Part shown: in pieces, positions 23,901 through 33,999 of the stretch | Position numbering within the stretch: the first letter of the stretch is position 1 | Layout of the letters: the number at the start of each line of letters is the position of its first letter | Origin: Spirogloea muscicola | Taxonomy: Eukaryota > Streptophyta > Zygnematophyceae > Spirogloeales > Spirogloeaceae | Assembly (NCBI GenBank): GCA_009602725.1 | Contig: WELB01000308.1 | Span: 1-64,000, forward strand | Reading direction: 5' to 3' | DNA length: 64,000 nucleotides | Position numbers and translations under genes: made by a program | The notes under the pieces: model-generated | Seen by the model: the letters and a program-made list of their open reading frames with translations, nothing else | What the model was told of the DNA's origin: nothing | Database searches by the model: none

Positions 23901-26900
23901 GGCACAGCAAACCAGGCAGACTAGCCATTCTTGATTTGAAGCGTTGGTCAACAATCAGATGAGTGGACCTAGTCATTGTAGACAACCTCTGCTCCCTTGC
24001 CAAAGGTAGTGCAGCTTGTACAGGCAATCTTTACCTGCTCCTCAGTCATCTGGAGGTAAACAAATGTGTACTTCACGAGTTCCGAAAGGCCTTGCTCAAC
24101 CAACTAACACAGCAAAATGACACATACAGACAATCAATCACAGAGGGAGATGATTTCAATACCTCGCTAGGTTGCTCATCATAAAGCTCATCATATTTCA
24201 GAATGTGGATAGACAGGTACATAATTCGTCCACTTCAAAAATTTTCTGTAGTTACTTCAACCCTGGAAACAGGTGAGGTGACATCATTGTTCAGAGTAAC
24301 ACCTTACCTTGACGTATTGCGGATGGCTTGTCACACTCAAGAGGAACTCAAATACCTGCAAGTTGACAGAAAGAAGCCCCTCAGCAGCCTGGAGCCTCAT
24401 CATTAGCTTTGCATCACCAAAGTAGAGAGGTCACAGAGTACCAACCAATACTTGCTTGCAAGTCTTCAAATGCAACAGTCCTTTAAGCTAGAAGCGCTGT
24501 TCCAGCAACTAGACTTGCATATCAAAGACCAGATTGCGGCAGATGCTGTGTTTGTGCCAAAAATCAATCTAAGATAGGTACCCAATGACTGGGCCTTGCA
24601 TACTTGACTAGGCCTTGCATACTTGAATCATGAGCACTTCGAGTCCCTGCTCACTCCCATCCATGTCGTCAAGATTGCCATGACTATCCTCCAGGCCAGC
24701 GACTGCACCTCTCTCATACACAGAGCTGCCACTTGTGAACGTCTGCCAAAGTGATCCCAATATCCCTGCTTCAATTGCAAAGCGTCCAAGCTCATGGACG
24801 GTCAGAGAGTCTTCTAAGGGATTAAGATTTCCTGGGTAGATAATGCTGTGCAAAAGCAGAGGCTCAGATAAATTACCTGGTAGATGCTCTGCAGAAAGCC
24901 TTGGAAAGTTCTGAACAATCTGCAATAAGCACTTGATGACCTGTTCATAGAATTTGTCAGGAAAAGAGAATATTAAGGACAACTTTGATGCCCATGCTGC
25001 CAAGTCCTGGTTGCCAAGGAAATGTCAACGTTGCTCACCTGCATTCGCATTGCCCATTCTGTAGGAGAATCAGATGGCAGAGGTGGTGTAAGAATCGAAC
25101 AGAAATATTTGATAAGCTGCGGTAGCATAGGAGTCATGAGGTACCTTATCTCCTCCTGTCAAAGAAAAAATGAGACAAGCACTCATTCATGACGTCTCCC
25201 AATAGCTGCAATTTTACTGCCAAATATTAAGAAGAGTCCTGTTAACTGCGTCCAGTACGTCTTTGATGAGCTTTTTCAGTCATTCAGCTGATATAGTAAT
25301 CAAAGGCAGACAATGGCAATTGCAACTGGCTAGGCTGCTTCAGCCCATGAATCTGATCCTTCATCCTTGCCTGAAGTAGCCTCTGTGGGACACTAACAAG
25401 GGTCGTACACAATTCCTTCCATTAGCTTAAAATCAAAACTGCAGTTATGAGATGTGTAACTGCTTGTTTATCAAAGGACCTGGTAGTGTCCGCTCATGAC
25501 TCCCAGCATGGCTATGCAATTTCGAAGAACATATAAGGCTCGCTGACATACTGATGATGGATAGACCTGCGCCCACACAATTTCAGACCGTACTTTATGC
25601 CATAGAACGGAACATGACAGCAGCTCAAAAGGCTGACCAAAGCCCTCTTAGGAATAGTCTAGATTTGTAAGAAGGTACCTGGTCACTAGTGAGAATGGAA
25701 TATAGTACAGGGAACAGTTTTGGAACCAACAATGGCAACTGCGTATCATCGATGTCATCAGACAACATAGCCAAGCACTGAAGAGCTCCGTGTACTATCT
25801 ATCACATTGTAAACAGAGCAGAAGAGGCCATACATGAAATCTTCCATTCTTTGTGCTTCAAAACAAGCTGACAGAGGAAGCATTGTCTGGCCCAACTTAG
25901 AGCAAGAATCAGGCAGCTGTTTGATGGATTGAAGCTGATGGACAAGCAAGCAACACCCAACCCCTGTATCATTGGCAGGCAGTGGTGAGAAGATGAAAGC
26001 AGGAGGGACAAGCAAGCAACACCCAACCCCTGTATCATTGGCAGGCAGTGGTGAGAAGATGAAAGCAGGAGGGCAAGTGCACCTCGTAGTTGATTGCTTG
26101 GATCTGCAATTGACTCGACAAGGATTGGCATCAGCTCAGGCCACTCCTGTGGCCAGTCAAACTGTGCAATGGCAATGATAGCCATGCCAATGGCGGTCTG
26201 CAATCTTCTCTCACGAACTTCCAAAGCAGCTGGCAACAATGCCTTCATAATGGCCTGTACAATTATATTTATAACTTGAGTCCGCCTCCCAGCATGCAAC
26301 TGAGACATGCTGGTTGGAGGGGATGACAGCTAGCTCGTAAGTTGATCATTCAAACACAATCTGGCTTGAGAGGACAATGAGAAGGTGGAATGAGGGGAAT
26401 GTGTTGCATCCTACTGGATGTGACAAGACCGAAGAACATGCTTTTAGTGTGAATAGCTGCAGCTTGACATCTGGATTGTGTTGAAGAAGGCAATGCCACT
26501 ATTCTTTTACTTTGTCTTCTGCAGATACACTTGGGGGCCTGTAGTGCTCATCGCCTTCTTGCCAGTGCTCCTTGACGTACTGTTTCACCAACACAGCAGC
26601 TAGGTGTACTAGAGTCAAGCAAATGATTGAACCAGTGCAGATATGGCGGCCAGGTCTTATGCTGCTTCGAAAATTCCCAGATTGTCTCAAAGAAAGACAT
26701 GTTCGTGATAAATTGCTTAACGAGAAGTCGGAAGGATATCTGCCGAATATGTACATCCACGCCTTGCTGAGTCACCATCCTCGTCAAGACAACCCCATAA
26801 CCTGGCAGAAAAGGATGCATGATCAATCAGCTACTGACAGAGTAGTAACACATATGACAATGTGAATTTACTTGAGGCTCTTCAGCTCCCTGGTTGCTTT

Positions 26901-27143
26901 GCATCGTTGCTGAGATACTGTGTCACTAGATTGATCATAGTCTTGTACTGTCCAGCCAAGGCAAGCCAGCTCGAGCTCCTCAATAACCAACCAGTGGGCA
27001 AGTTCACCTTGCTGCTCACTGGCAGCCGCCAGAGCCTGCTCGGCGGTCCGGCGTGTGGCCTGGTCGGCAGACATGGTGGCCTCCAGGCGCTGCAGGAGCC
27101 ACGCTCTGCCGTCGTTCGGCAGCTCCGCCATGGCAGCTGCCAT
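17944..27143 (-). CDS. IPO9: Importin-9 (karyopherin beta family)
   Basis: Nuclear import receptor of ARM/HEAT-repeat type; family members carry histones, ribosomal proteins and other basic cargo with Ran. The gene spans about 9.2 kb and many short exons. The ATG at 27143 begins MAAAMAELPNDGRAWLLQRL. The importin-beta N-terminal domain continues as LAAVLVKQYVKEHWQEGDEH (about 26600-26510), then AIAQFDWPQEWPELMPILVE (about 26200) and TQLPLLVPKLFPVLYSIL (about 25730). The middle repeats are spread over tiny exons, for example FAIEAGILGSLW (about 24750) and HKDWWKVKPGC near 23400. The C-terminus shows the acidic loop LDADDVDAAHDPINQ (about 18400), IDLVEWLRELLRTLARHSPP (about 18160-18090) and LTPLEKKVLLATVGD with stop at 17944, matching the animal ending LNDNERRVLQTIGI. 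Not every internal exon was resolved; the assignment rests on several independent blocks in order. Cargo in this organism is unknown. Confidence 0.9.
25941..26072. repeat. 66-bp perfect tandem duplication in an importin-9 intron
   Basis: Two identical 66-bp units begin at 25941 and 26007 (GACAAGCAAG...). They lie just downstream of the exon encoding WPELMPILVESIADPSNQL, so inside an intron of the minus-strand gene. The unit length is a multiple of three, but the units lie outside the coding blocks. Confidence 0.9.
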
Positions 27144-27371
27144 CGGCCCTGCCCCTGGCTGATGTTACAGCGTCATCGAGGCCGCATCTCCCCAGCGAGC
27201 CGCAGAGATTGGGTGACACACGCTAGAGCGGAGCAAGTGTGTCCCAAGCTCGTCTCAGCTTCCCGACGACGCGGCGCGCGACGCGGCGCTGCGCGCGCGG
27301 CGCGGCGCGTTCGCCGCCTGCAGGGGCGGGGGACGGAGCTGCCGAGAAACTCAGCAGGATGAAGAGTTGGA

Positions 27372-27562
27372 TCTATACGTAGGTGGCAGAAGGGCTCCGT
27401 TCCTGGCATCTAGTATTCATGCATCGAGTAGTGACCTTTATGTTTTGACCCGTGGTTATTGAGCGGGTCAATCTGCTGTAGGTTATGTAGATTTTTAGAT
27501 GTGCTTGCCTCTGTACCTGGCCATTTGGCCTACATTTCTTTCTAATGCACGATCTCTCCTAT
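27372..27562 (+). mobile_element. 5'-truncated LINE family 1 end in the importin-9/BtaB promoter region
   Basis: Plus-strand remnant encoding GGRRAPFLASSIHASSSDLY then VLTRGY and stop, followed by the family 1 3' UTR (CGGGTCAATCTGCTGTAGGT ... GGCCATTTGGCC). Less than 70 codons remain. It sits between the divergent start codons of importin-9 (27143) and the BtaB-like gene (27954). Confidence 0.8.
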
Positions 27563-27700
27563 ACGGTGGGAGAAGGCGCGCGCGGTGCGCGTGAAATGAA
27601 AGGGTGGCCAACTCAAAGCCAGTAAATGCACCAATTAGGCAGAAACTAGTGACAAGCGAGAGATGAGCGGCTGCTGATATTGAAGCGAGAGATGGAGGGC
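27560..27700 (-). mobile_element. LINE 3' UTR fragment, family 2
   Basis: Minus-strand UTR block (GAAGGCGCGCGCGGTGCGCG ... GTGGCCAACTCAAAGCCAG) directly abutting the end of the plus-strand family 1 fragment, with a short stretch also seen at 16555 (GCGGCTGCTGATATTGAAG) just beyond. Several insertions therefore converge on one short intergenic segment. Confidence 0.55.
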
Positions 27701-27953
27701 ATGGGGCTGGGCTCGCCTCCCAACCACGGCCCCGCAACAACGGCGGACCAGACGAGGCGTCCTGGCTTTGGCCAAAGCGCCGTGGATAGCTGACCCGTTC
27801 CTTCAAAGTGAGGCGAAAGGCAGAAACATATTCGCGTTACAGGAACGCCCGGCTGTCCAGGCTCCGCGCAGGCCACGGCCAGCGCCCCGGGGAGCCGGCG
27901 GCGCCGCCACCGGAGGCGGCGCGTGCTCCCTGCCAGGTGGACGGCGGCCCGCC

Positions 27954-29806
27954 ATGGAGCTCCTGCGGGGCCTCTGCGACGACCTGCTGGTTCTGAAGAC
28001 CATGTGGTACTCCAAGGTCAGCGGCGACACGCACAAGGCGCGGCTCGAGTCCTTCTACGGGCCCCAGGCCCACGCCTGTGAGCGCTCCTCTCCCTTCTTC
28101 ACGGCACTACTGCCTATGCTGCCGGATGAAGTGATCCATGCTAGAAGCACTCCTTGAGTGTGATAGTTACTGGCAATGACAAAACAGCGGGATTAGAGCA
28201 GGTTGTCAGCTTACTCGAGTATGCAGCACATTTTCAAGCTGGCGCTTGATTGATTTCCCAACGCTCCATACGGAAGACTAGCGTAATGTACGATAGAGTG
28301 TTTAAAATCCTCCTGGAAGTCCAATAGATGTGCGCAGCTACAGTAATCGAGCAAGGAAAAAGTAGCATGCTGCTTTAGACTGCTACAACTGGCGTCAATC
28401 CCTGCTGACTCTTTGGCTTGCCAGACACATATGTCATGCTTGAAGTGTGTGTTTTTTTGGTCTCAGTCGATCTGAGGAATGAATGCATCTTGCTCTGCTG
28501 GTGACGTTGTGCAGATGATCGCTTCCGAGCAAACTTCTTACATGGTAGGCGTCCCATGCTGCAGGCATGTGCCGCTGAGGTCCAGGCAATGCAGGACACG
28601 TCAGGACTGGTCTGGGTAGACTTGGGCGGCGGGACAGCTGAGAATGTGGAGATGATGGCTGACTACATGGACCTTTCCTTGTTCGAGAGAATTTATGTTG
28701 TGGACATCTGCGGCCCTCTTTGTGAGGTAGCGAGCAAGAAAGCCAAGCAGCGCGGGTGGAAGAATGTGGAAGTAGTGGAGGCTGACGTCTGCGAATTTGT
28801 CCCTGCGACTTCAACAGCCAAATTGATAACATTCTCATACTCTTTGTCAAGTATGTCAGCTCCACGAAGGGGGCTTCATTCCTGGCCGCCGTGGCATTTA
28901 TGTGTGGGCCACCTAGCTATGGCATGCTACTTATGATAAGTCTCTGAGCATGACCAGAGGCCATTAGCAGAAGATAAAGGAGAGCATCTTGCAGCTATGG
29001 GGCACTTCTAGAAGGCTTCAAGCATGCCCAGGTCCAATGATAGCAGACACTAGCTCTCAAGCTTTGAAGAGAGCTAACACTTAAGAGTGACGTGAAGTGT
29101 TAGTTTGAAACGGCACACACATTGACCAACTCACGGATAGGTGTTGCTTATGCAGTGATACCTCCCTTCATGGATGCAGTGGATAAGGCACTTGGCTACT
29201 TGGACCCAGCAGGGTTGGTTGGAGTGGCTGACTTTACACATCAGCCAAATTTGATGAGGCACCACGGCAGCACAGCTTTCTAACCAGGTGGTTTTGGCGA
29301 GCCATATTTGACCTGGATGGCATTGATCTGGGCCCCGATCGCAGGGCTTACTTGGAACATCAACTTTCTAGAGGTGAGTGCATGGATCTCTGGTAACCCA
29401 GGGAACAAACCCCACAATTGACCTGATTCTCAGATTGGCAGCTTGCTTAGCTTTGCTGTAATCACTAGCGATAATCACAAAAGCAGTGCTACTTCCAGTA
29501 CTGGGAGTCCAAGCTTGCCTCTAGTGGCCTCTAGAGTAGCCAAACTCTATGTTCCATAATTAGCGGACATTGGTGAGTCAAGCCCAAATACACTAGTCTT
29601 TGCCATGAAACCCTATATCAAGGATGACCTTGTGTGCTCGTGATCAATAAGCATGTTATCTCTGACCTATTGTGCGAGCTGCTGTTGCAGTTTATGAAGT
29701 AAACAGAAGTGGGCGAATCCCATATGTCCCATTCTTAAGAGCTCCATACTACATCTGGTTAGGACGTCGTGACAACTCTGGTAGGTCACAAAGCAGTGGT
29801 CAATGA
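27954..29806 (+). CDS. Betaine-lipid synthase methyltransferase domain (BtaB-like), stand-alone, with apparent 1-bp frameshift
   Basis: S-adenosylmethionine-dependent methyltransferase. BtaB trimethylates diacylglyceryl-homoserine to the betaine lipid DGTS. Four exons: 27954-28077, 28515-28850, 29156-29373 and 29691-29806. Motifs in order: RGLCDDLLVLKTMWYSKVSG, RLESFYGPQAHAYDRFR, GRRPML, SAM motif VWVDLGGGTAENVEMM, YVVDICGPLCEVA, VEADVCEF, SLSMIPPFMDAVDKAL, GLVGVADF, RWFWRAIFDLDGIDLGPDRR and IPYVPFLRAPYYIWLGRR with a nearby stop. Splice phases agree at all joins, but exon 3 lacks one base at the T run 29233-29235: downstream family residues (FDEAPRQHSF...) lie one frame over. With that base the protein would be 264 residues. 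Either an assembly error or a real lesion. Family knowledge: in algae and fungi this domain is normally fused to a BtaA domain, which I cannot find on either side. A longer in-frame start at 27768 is possible. Confidence 0.85.
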
Positions 29807-30494
29807 CCCCAACTCCCCATACTCCATGTAGGGCACACCCACTTTCCCTCGGTCTTCTAGGCTAGGCAACTCAACTGCCCCATCCTGAGGCTCAGGCAGC
29901 AACTTTGAGATAACGTGCAAGCGTGAGGTCAGCAGAAGCCCCCGAGCAACCCTGCTGCAGCAGTCTGCCACAGCGCAGGCCGACCGCCCAGCAAGTAGAA
30001 TCCCATTACAAGAATTTAACGCATACTGTACACAGTACTTCCTAGCTGCAATACACTGCCCTTTGTCGTAAGACAGGGCTGATAAGGTAGGCATGCCTGA
30101 AGTAGAATATACGCCTGTCACCTGATTCACATGGTAGTGCCAACACCGATAAGTGCACTAGATAGAGCCCACACCATGTTTTGGTATTCTGTGCTTCAGA
30201 GTGGCCCTGGCTCGAAAAATCTCATCTCCATTGAGAATATGTCCTGCACAACAGCAACGCATGTGCCTCTGAGGCTGAGTTTGAGACTGGAATAGGTGTC
30301 GAGGAGAATGACCTGGACCTGCAACTCCCTCATGCTGCAAGCCTCTTGCTTGCATCCATCACGGGCATGCACTTGTCACTCAGCAAGAGACCAAGATTCG
30401 CCGAACATCCTGCGAGCTATTCATGGTAAGAAGTCTAGATGATGAAGGCCAAGGCCACCATGCTGAGACCAGCTTATGAAAGTACACCCAATCA
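29807..30494. other. Intergenic between convergent genes
   Basis: Between the stop codons of the BtaB-like and YjbQ genes. A 115-codon minus-strand frame (29786-30130) has no recognisable domain. No BtaA-like sequence is seen here on either strand. Confidence 0.45.
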
Positions 30495-32815
30495 TTAGAT
30501 GCATGATAATGGCGGTGGAACTTTTAGATAGCTGTGGAAGAACACGTACTTCCCATCTGCTCGCCTTTCTCCCTGAATGGTGATGCAGAGGCTCCGACGG
30601 CCTCCCTGGTTTCGGTGCTCGTTCAGCCATATTCCCTGCTCAGTGCAACCCCACCCGAGATGGTGCTGGACTGTAAGCAGATGCAAGGTGCTTATGTCGT
30701 CGCTCTCTAGGAGCCTGCATTCTGAATAGGATTCAAGAGAATGCTAGGATTTTAGGCATCACACTCTAAGACCTGATAAATACCTGCCAGATGCCCATGT
30801 TGAGTCGACCAGACGTGATTGGGATTGTGAGTGAGCTTCCCATCATAGAAGCCTTGACATGAGCTGCCAGGAAACAGGACACTTCAAACTCTGTTCCAAC
30901 ACGAATCTTATAATGTGCTCACCAATATAACAAACCCATCATATCTGTTGAAAGCTGCATCATTAGATGCAACATCTTTCCTTGGACATCTGAACTCAAA
31001 GGTGGCCATACAGGTCACTGCGGTCCACTTGTCATTGACAGGACTTCCTTTCAAAAGCTCAATCAGGTTCTCATCACCCAGCTCAAGCTTGATGTTGTGA
31101 TCTGATCTCTGCAGTTGCTCTGACCTGGCATGTCATCATAACCCTCGTCGAGGTGGCGATACTGGTTACCCTGTGAACAACAACAGCGAAGATGAGTTTG
31201 GACACAAAAGTCGTTGCAGAAGGCCTCATTCCTGGAAAGATGTACATGTGGCCAATACGAGCAACCCATAGCACAGCATTCTCATACTCTCTCATCTGAG
31301 AGTGTATTATGCTGCATGGCTTCACTTGAGCCAGTGGATCTTATAGCTGTTACCTCAGGCACGATACGATCAAGAGACTCTGCCATGTCCAGGGGCACAT
31401 CAGGACTTGCGTTTTCATTGATTGTCAGGCTTGCTGATGTGTGAAGCACTGCAATCAATGACAGAAAAATCTTGAAGGCTTAAAGATGGAGCACAAGCAA
31501 TTGCTTGCTCAATACTTAAGGACTGACCAGAATACAGATGTGCTGAGGCTGCCAAGCATCAACAACCTCAATGAACGACAGAAGTAAATATACAGTCTAC
31601 CAGCTGCTGCTGTGGTATCAATTCTAAGGGCCAAATTACACCGGGACGGACGGATGCGGCCGAGGGGTACGTGTCGCGCAGTGTATGGAGCGGCCGGGTC
31701 AATATTTTGCCAATTCGAGGCCAATTCGAGGCCAATTCGCGTCCGTCCATCCCTGTGTAAGTTGGCCCTAAGATAGGTGGTGGTGACTGATATGATTGGA
31801 GGACGACAATGGACCCTCTTGCATATGCTGATTGCACCCACCAAAGATATGGCAGATCCCAACTCGGAATGAGGTCATTTCTGGAATACTCTTCGTGATA
31901 TGGGAGGTGATAATATGGCAGCCCCTGCAGCAATAGCACTCAAGGCCCATCGGTGCCATCTTTTGGCGCTTGCTCACAACAACGTCACGCAATCTAGGAA
32001 GTTGTCCAGCTTCTTTGCACAAAGTTGATGGTGATTGGTGGAATTTGCTCCTTGTGCTGCTTGCTATCATTGAATTCGCGTCATAATTCTCTTGCAGGAA
32101 AAGCAATGTTCATCTCCAATGTGCTTCGATCTTCGCATAGATGTGAAGTACCTCTTGAAGGAGGGGAGCTCAATGGTCCTCTGCACCCACTCCGTGGCAG
32201 TGCCGCCGTCGGCTGGTCAGTCGGATACACGAGCTCAATATCAGGCCCTCCTGAACACCACGCTTTGAAAGCGGCAAAAGCTATTGCTCCAGGAGCAAGG
32301 CGCGCTTCCAACCCCCCGCAGAAGCATGAGCGGAACAAGGTCATTTCCCTTGCAAGCCCAAGCCGTATCAAGTGTGCTCAATTACACACAAGAGCTTGGC
32401 TTGGGTGAACCTGCTTAAGACCTCAAAGGAAGGAGGGGGATTGGTGCTACTCACTGATGGTCCCTGTGGCCTCGGCCAGCACTGGCCGCACTTGTCGCCT
32501 CAGACGCTCTCTCTGCGGGGGGGCATGTATCTGCAAGGAGGAACGCAGTCCTCCATTCATATCAGTGCCGCTAATCGCTACCACCGCCGCCTTCACCGCC
32601 GCTGAGATTGCCAAGCCCGCTGAACGAGCTGAAAGTCAAGTTGGCGGGCATACCTGCCCCCCGAAGTGCTCCTGGCTGCAGGGCAGCAGGCGAGCCGGCG
32701 CGGCAGCCGCAATCGCTTTTTGCCTGCGAACGTGGCTTGGTGCCGCTGTGTCGCGGAGGCTTGCAGGTACTGCCCTCGAGGCAGCGGCAGGAGTGGCAGC
32801 GACGGCGGCCGCCAT
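30495..32815 (-). CDS. YjbQ/UPF0047 family protein with N-terminal targeting-like peptide
   Basis: Small beta-barrel protein of the YjbQ (UPF0047) family; bacterial members can substitute weakly for thiamine-phosphate synthase, and the true role is uncertain. The ATG at 32815 opens an Ala/Arg/Ser-rich, acid-poor N-terminus (MAAAVAATPAAASRAVPASL...), typical of an organelle transit peptide. It is followed by exons near 32530-32455, about 32220-32155 (EWVQRTIELPSFKR), 31930-31850 (GCHIITSHITKSIPEMTSF, RVGICHIF), 31452-31358 (LHTSASLTINENASPDV, RIVPE), 31175-31130 (NQYRHLDEGYDDMPG), 30860-30785 (AAHVKASMMGSSLTIPITSG) and the last exon ending at 30495 (GIWLNEHRNQGGRR). The conserved HTSASL and DE..DDMP motifs are present. 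The usual G-T-W-Q reads G-I-W-Q here, split by an intron. The last 23 codons run past the normal family end. Confidence 0.88.
31628..31768. mobile_element. MITE, PIF/Harbinger-like, 141 bp
   Basis: Element beginning GGGCCAAATTACAC and ending GTGTAAGTTGGCCC. The terminal inverted repeats match at about 27 of 31 positions. It is flanked by a 3-bp direct repeat TAA at 31625-31627 and 31769-31771. GGGCC-type termini with a TAA/TWA target duplication are typical of PIF/Harbinger (Tourist-like) elements. Inside is a short triplication of GCCAATTCGAG. It has no coding capacity and lies in an intron of the YjbQ gene. Confidence 0.85.
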
Positions 32816-33199
32816 GGTCCCAGCTGGAGACGGGGTCAGCGGCGGACAAGGACGAGAGAGCGGCGCGCGGAGCGCATGAAATGAAAGAAGCAAGTGCTCG
32901 CCCATTGAGAATAGGGGCTGGAACAACCAGCCCGAAAAAGAATGAACAGAGGACGAGAAGGGGGCCAGGGGAAATGAAAGGGAGACGCTGGAGGCAGAAT
33001 GGTGGACGTCGTCTTTGCCACTTTGCAAAGCCTCCCCGCCGCCACTGCCAGTGGTGGAGTGTGAGCGAGTATTAAGCAATTAAACGTTGACCCTACTCAA
33101 AAAACGGCCGACTGGAATTTTTAGCATGGTGTCTGCGATGAGAGGCCGAAGAAGTGGCTCTTTCAACCTTGACTCTGTGCGTGTTCATTCTTTCTAAGT
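32816..33199. mobile_element. LINE 3'-end debris, families 2 and 3 (minus orientation)
   Basis: Immediately upstream of the YjbQ start is a partial family 2 UTR block (GGCGCGCGGAGCGCATGAAA, about 32858-32886) joined to a family 3 UTR with hairpin GGGCTGG-aacaa-CCAGCCC at 32915-32933 and the tail GAGGACGAGAAGGGGGCCAG. The same tail occurs at 63960-63985. The remainder to 33199 has no recognisable feature. Confidence 0.55.
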
Positions 33200-33995
33200 T
33201 TCCCTATTATGTAGCCCTATTTAGTTTGCCCTAGACTCTGCCTGAACAATGTATCGGCTTGAATTGGCCTCCATTTCATTTCATGCGCCCCGCGCGCCTT
33301 CTCTCTTTCTCTGGGCTAGCAAACTTCAGCCATCGCCGCCTGTTGGTAAAGCTATTTCTATGGCTGGCTCTGGCTCTGGCCAGGGGACCCACTTCCAGGA
33401 GCCCAGCATCTCTGATCTGCGGCTGCTTAGCAGGGGGTTACTGAGTGTCTCGTAGCAGCTTTGTTTCTGTTACTTAGCGCTTCCCCTGGCCCCCTTCTCG
33501 TACTCTGTTCATTCTTTTTCGGGCTGGTTGTTCCAGCCCCTATTCTCAATGGGCGAGCACTTTCTTCTTTGTTTTTGGGCGAGCACTTTCTTCTTTGTTT
33601 TTGTTACTTAGCGCTTCCCCTGGCCCCCTTCTCGTACTCTGTTCATTCTTTTTCGGGTGGTTGTTCCAGCCCCTATTCTCAATGGGCGAGCACTTCCTTC
33701 TATTTCTATGCGCTGGCCCTTCACGGCCCCTCACCCCCTTTTGGGTTCCCTCAACATTCCTCCTCCATTTTGTGGTTCTCGTTACTTTCGCTGCTGGCCT
33801 CTCAAGCTGACCAGCGGCGCCGGGAACAGGGTGCAGCCCTTCCCTTCGTACTCCGGCTCCTTCAGACCTTGTCCATTCCTTTGGGCTGGCCTGTCCCAGC
33901 CAACAGTCGATCTGGCCGCGCTTCCTGCTTCCCGGTGGCTCGGTGCCTTTGGGTCTTGTGTCCTGCTACCGAATGCGTGTCTATGTGCCTACAGC
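33200..33995 (+). mobile_element. Stacked LINE 3' ends, families 2, 3 and a variant
   Basis: Plus-strand array of element ends. It starts with a family 2 UTR (33200-33310), then a frame-decayed tail ending in GGTTACTGAG (about 33438). Next come two near-identical family 3 UTR ends with hairpins at 33521-33539 and 33655-33672, and an 18-25 bp direct duplication of GGGCGAGCACTTTCTTC near 33551-33600. Last is a variant end (GTCCATTCCTTTGGGCTGGC, about 33880). Each piece is only the 3' end. Confidence 0.6.
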
Positions 33996-33999
33996 GGAA

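Noticed and set aside
29786-30130. 115-codon minus-strand frame as a gene or as BtaA
   Set aside because: No BtaA motifs, no recognisable domain, and it begins inside the BtaB-like last exon on the other strand.
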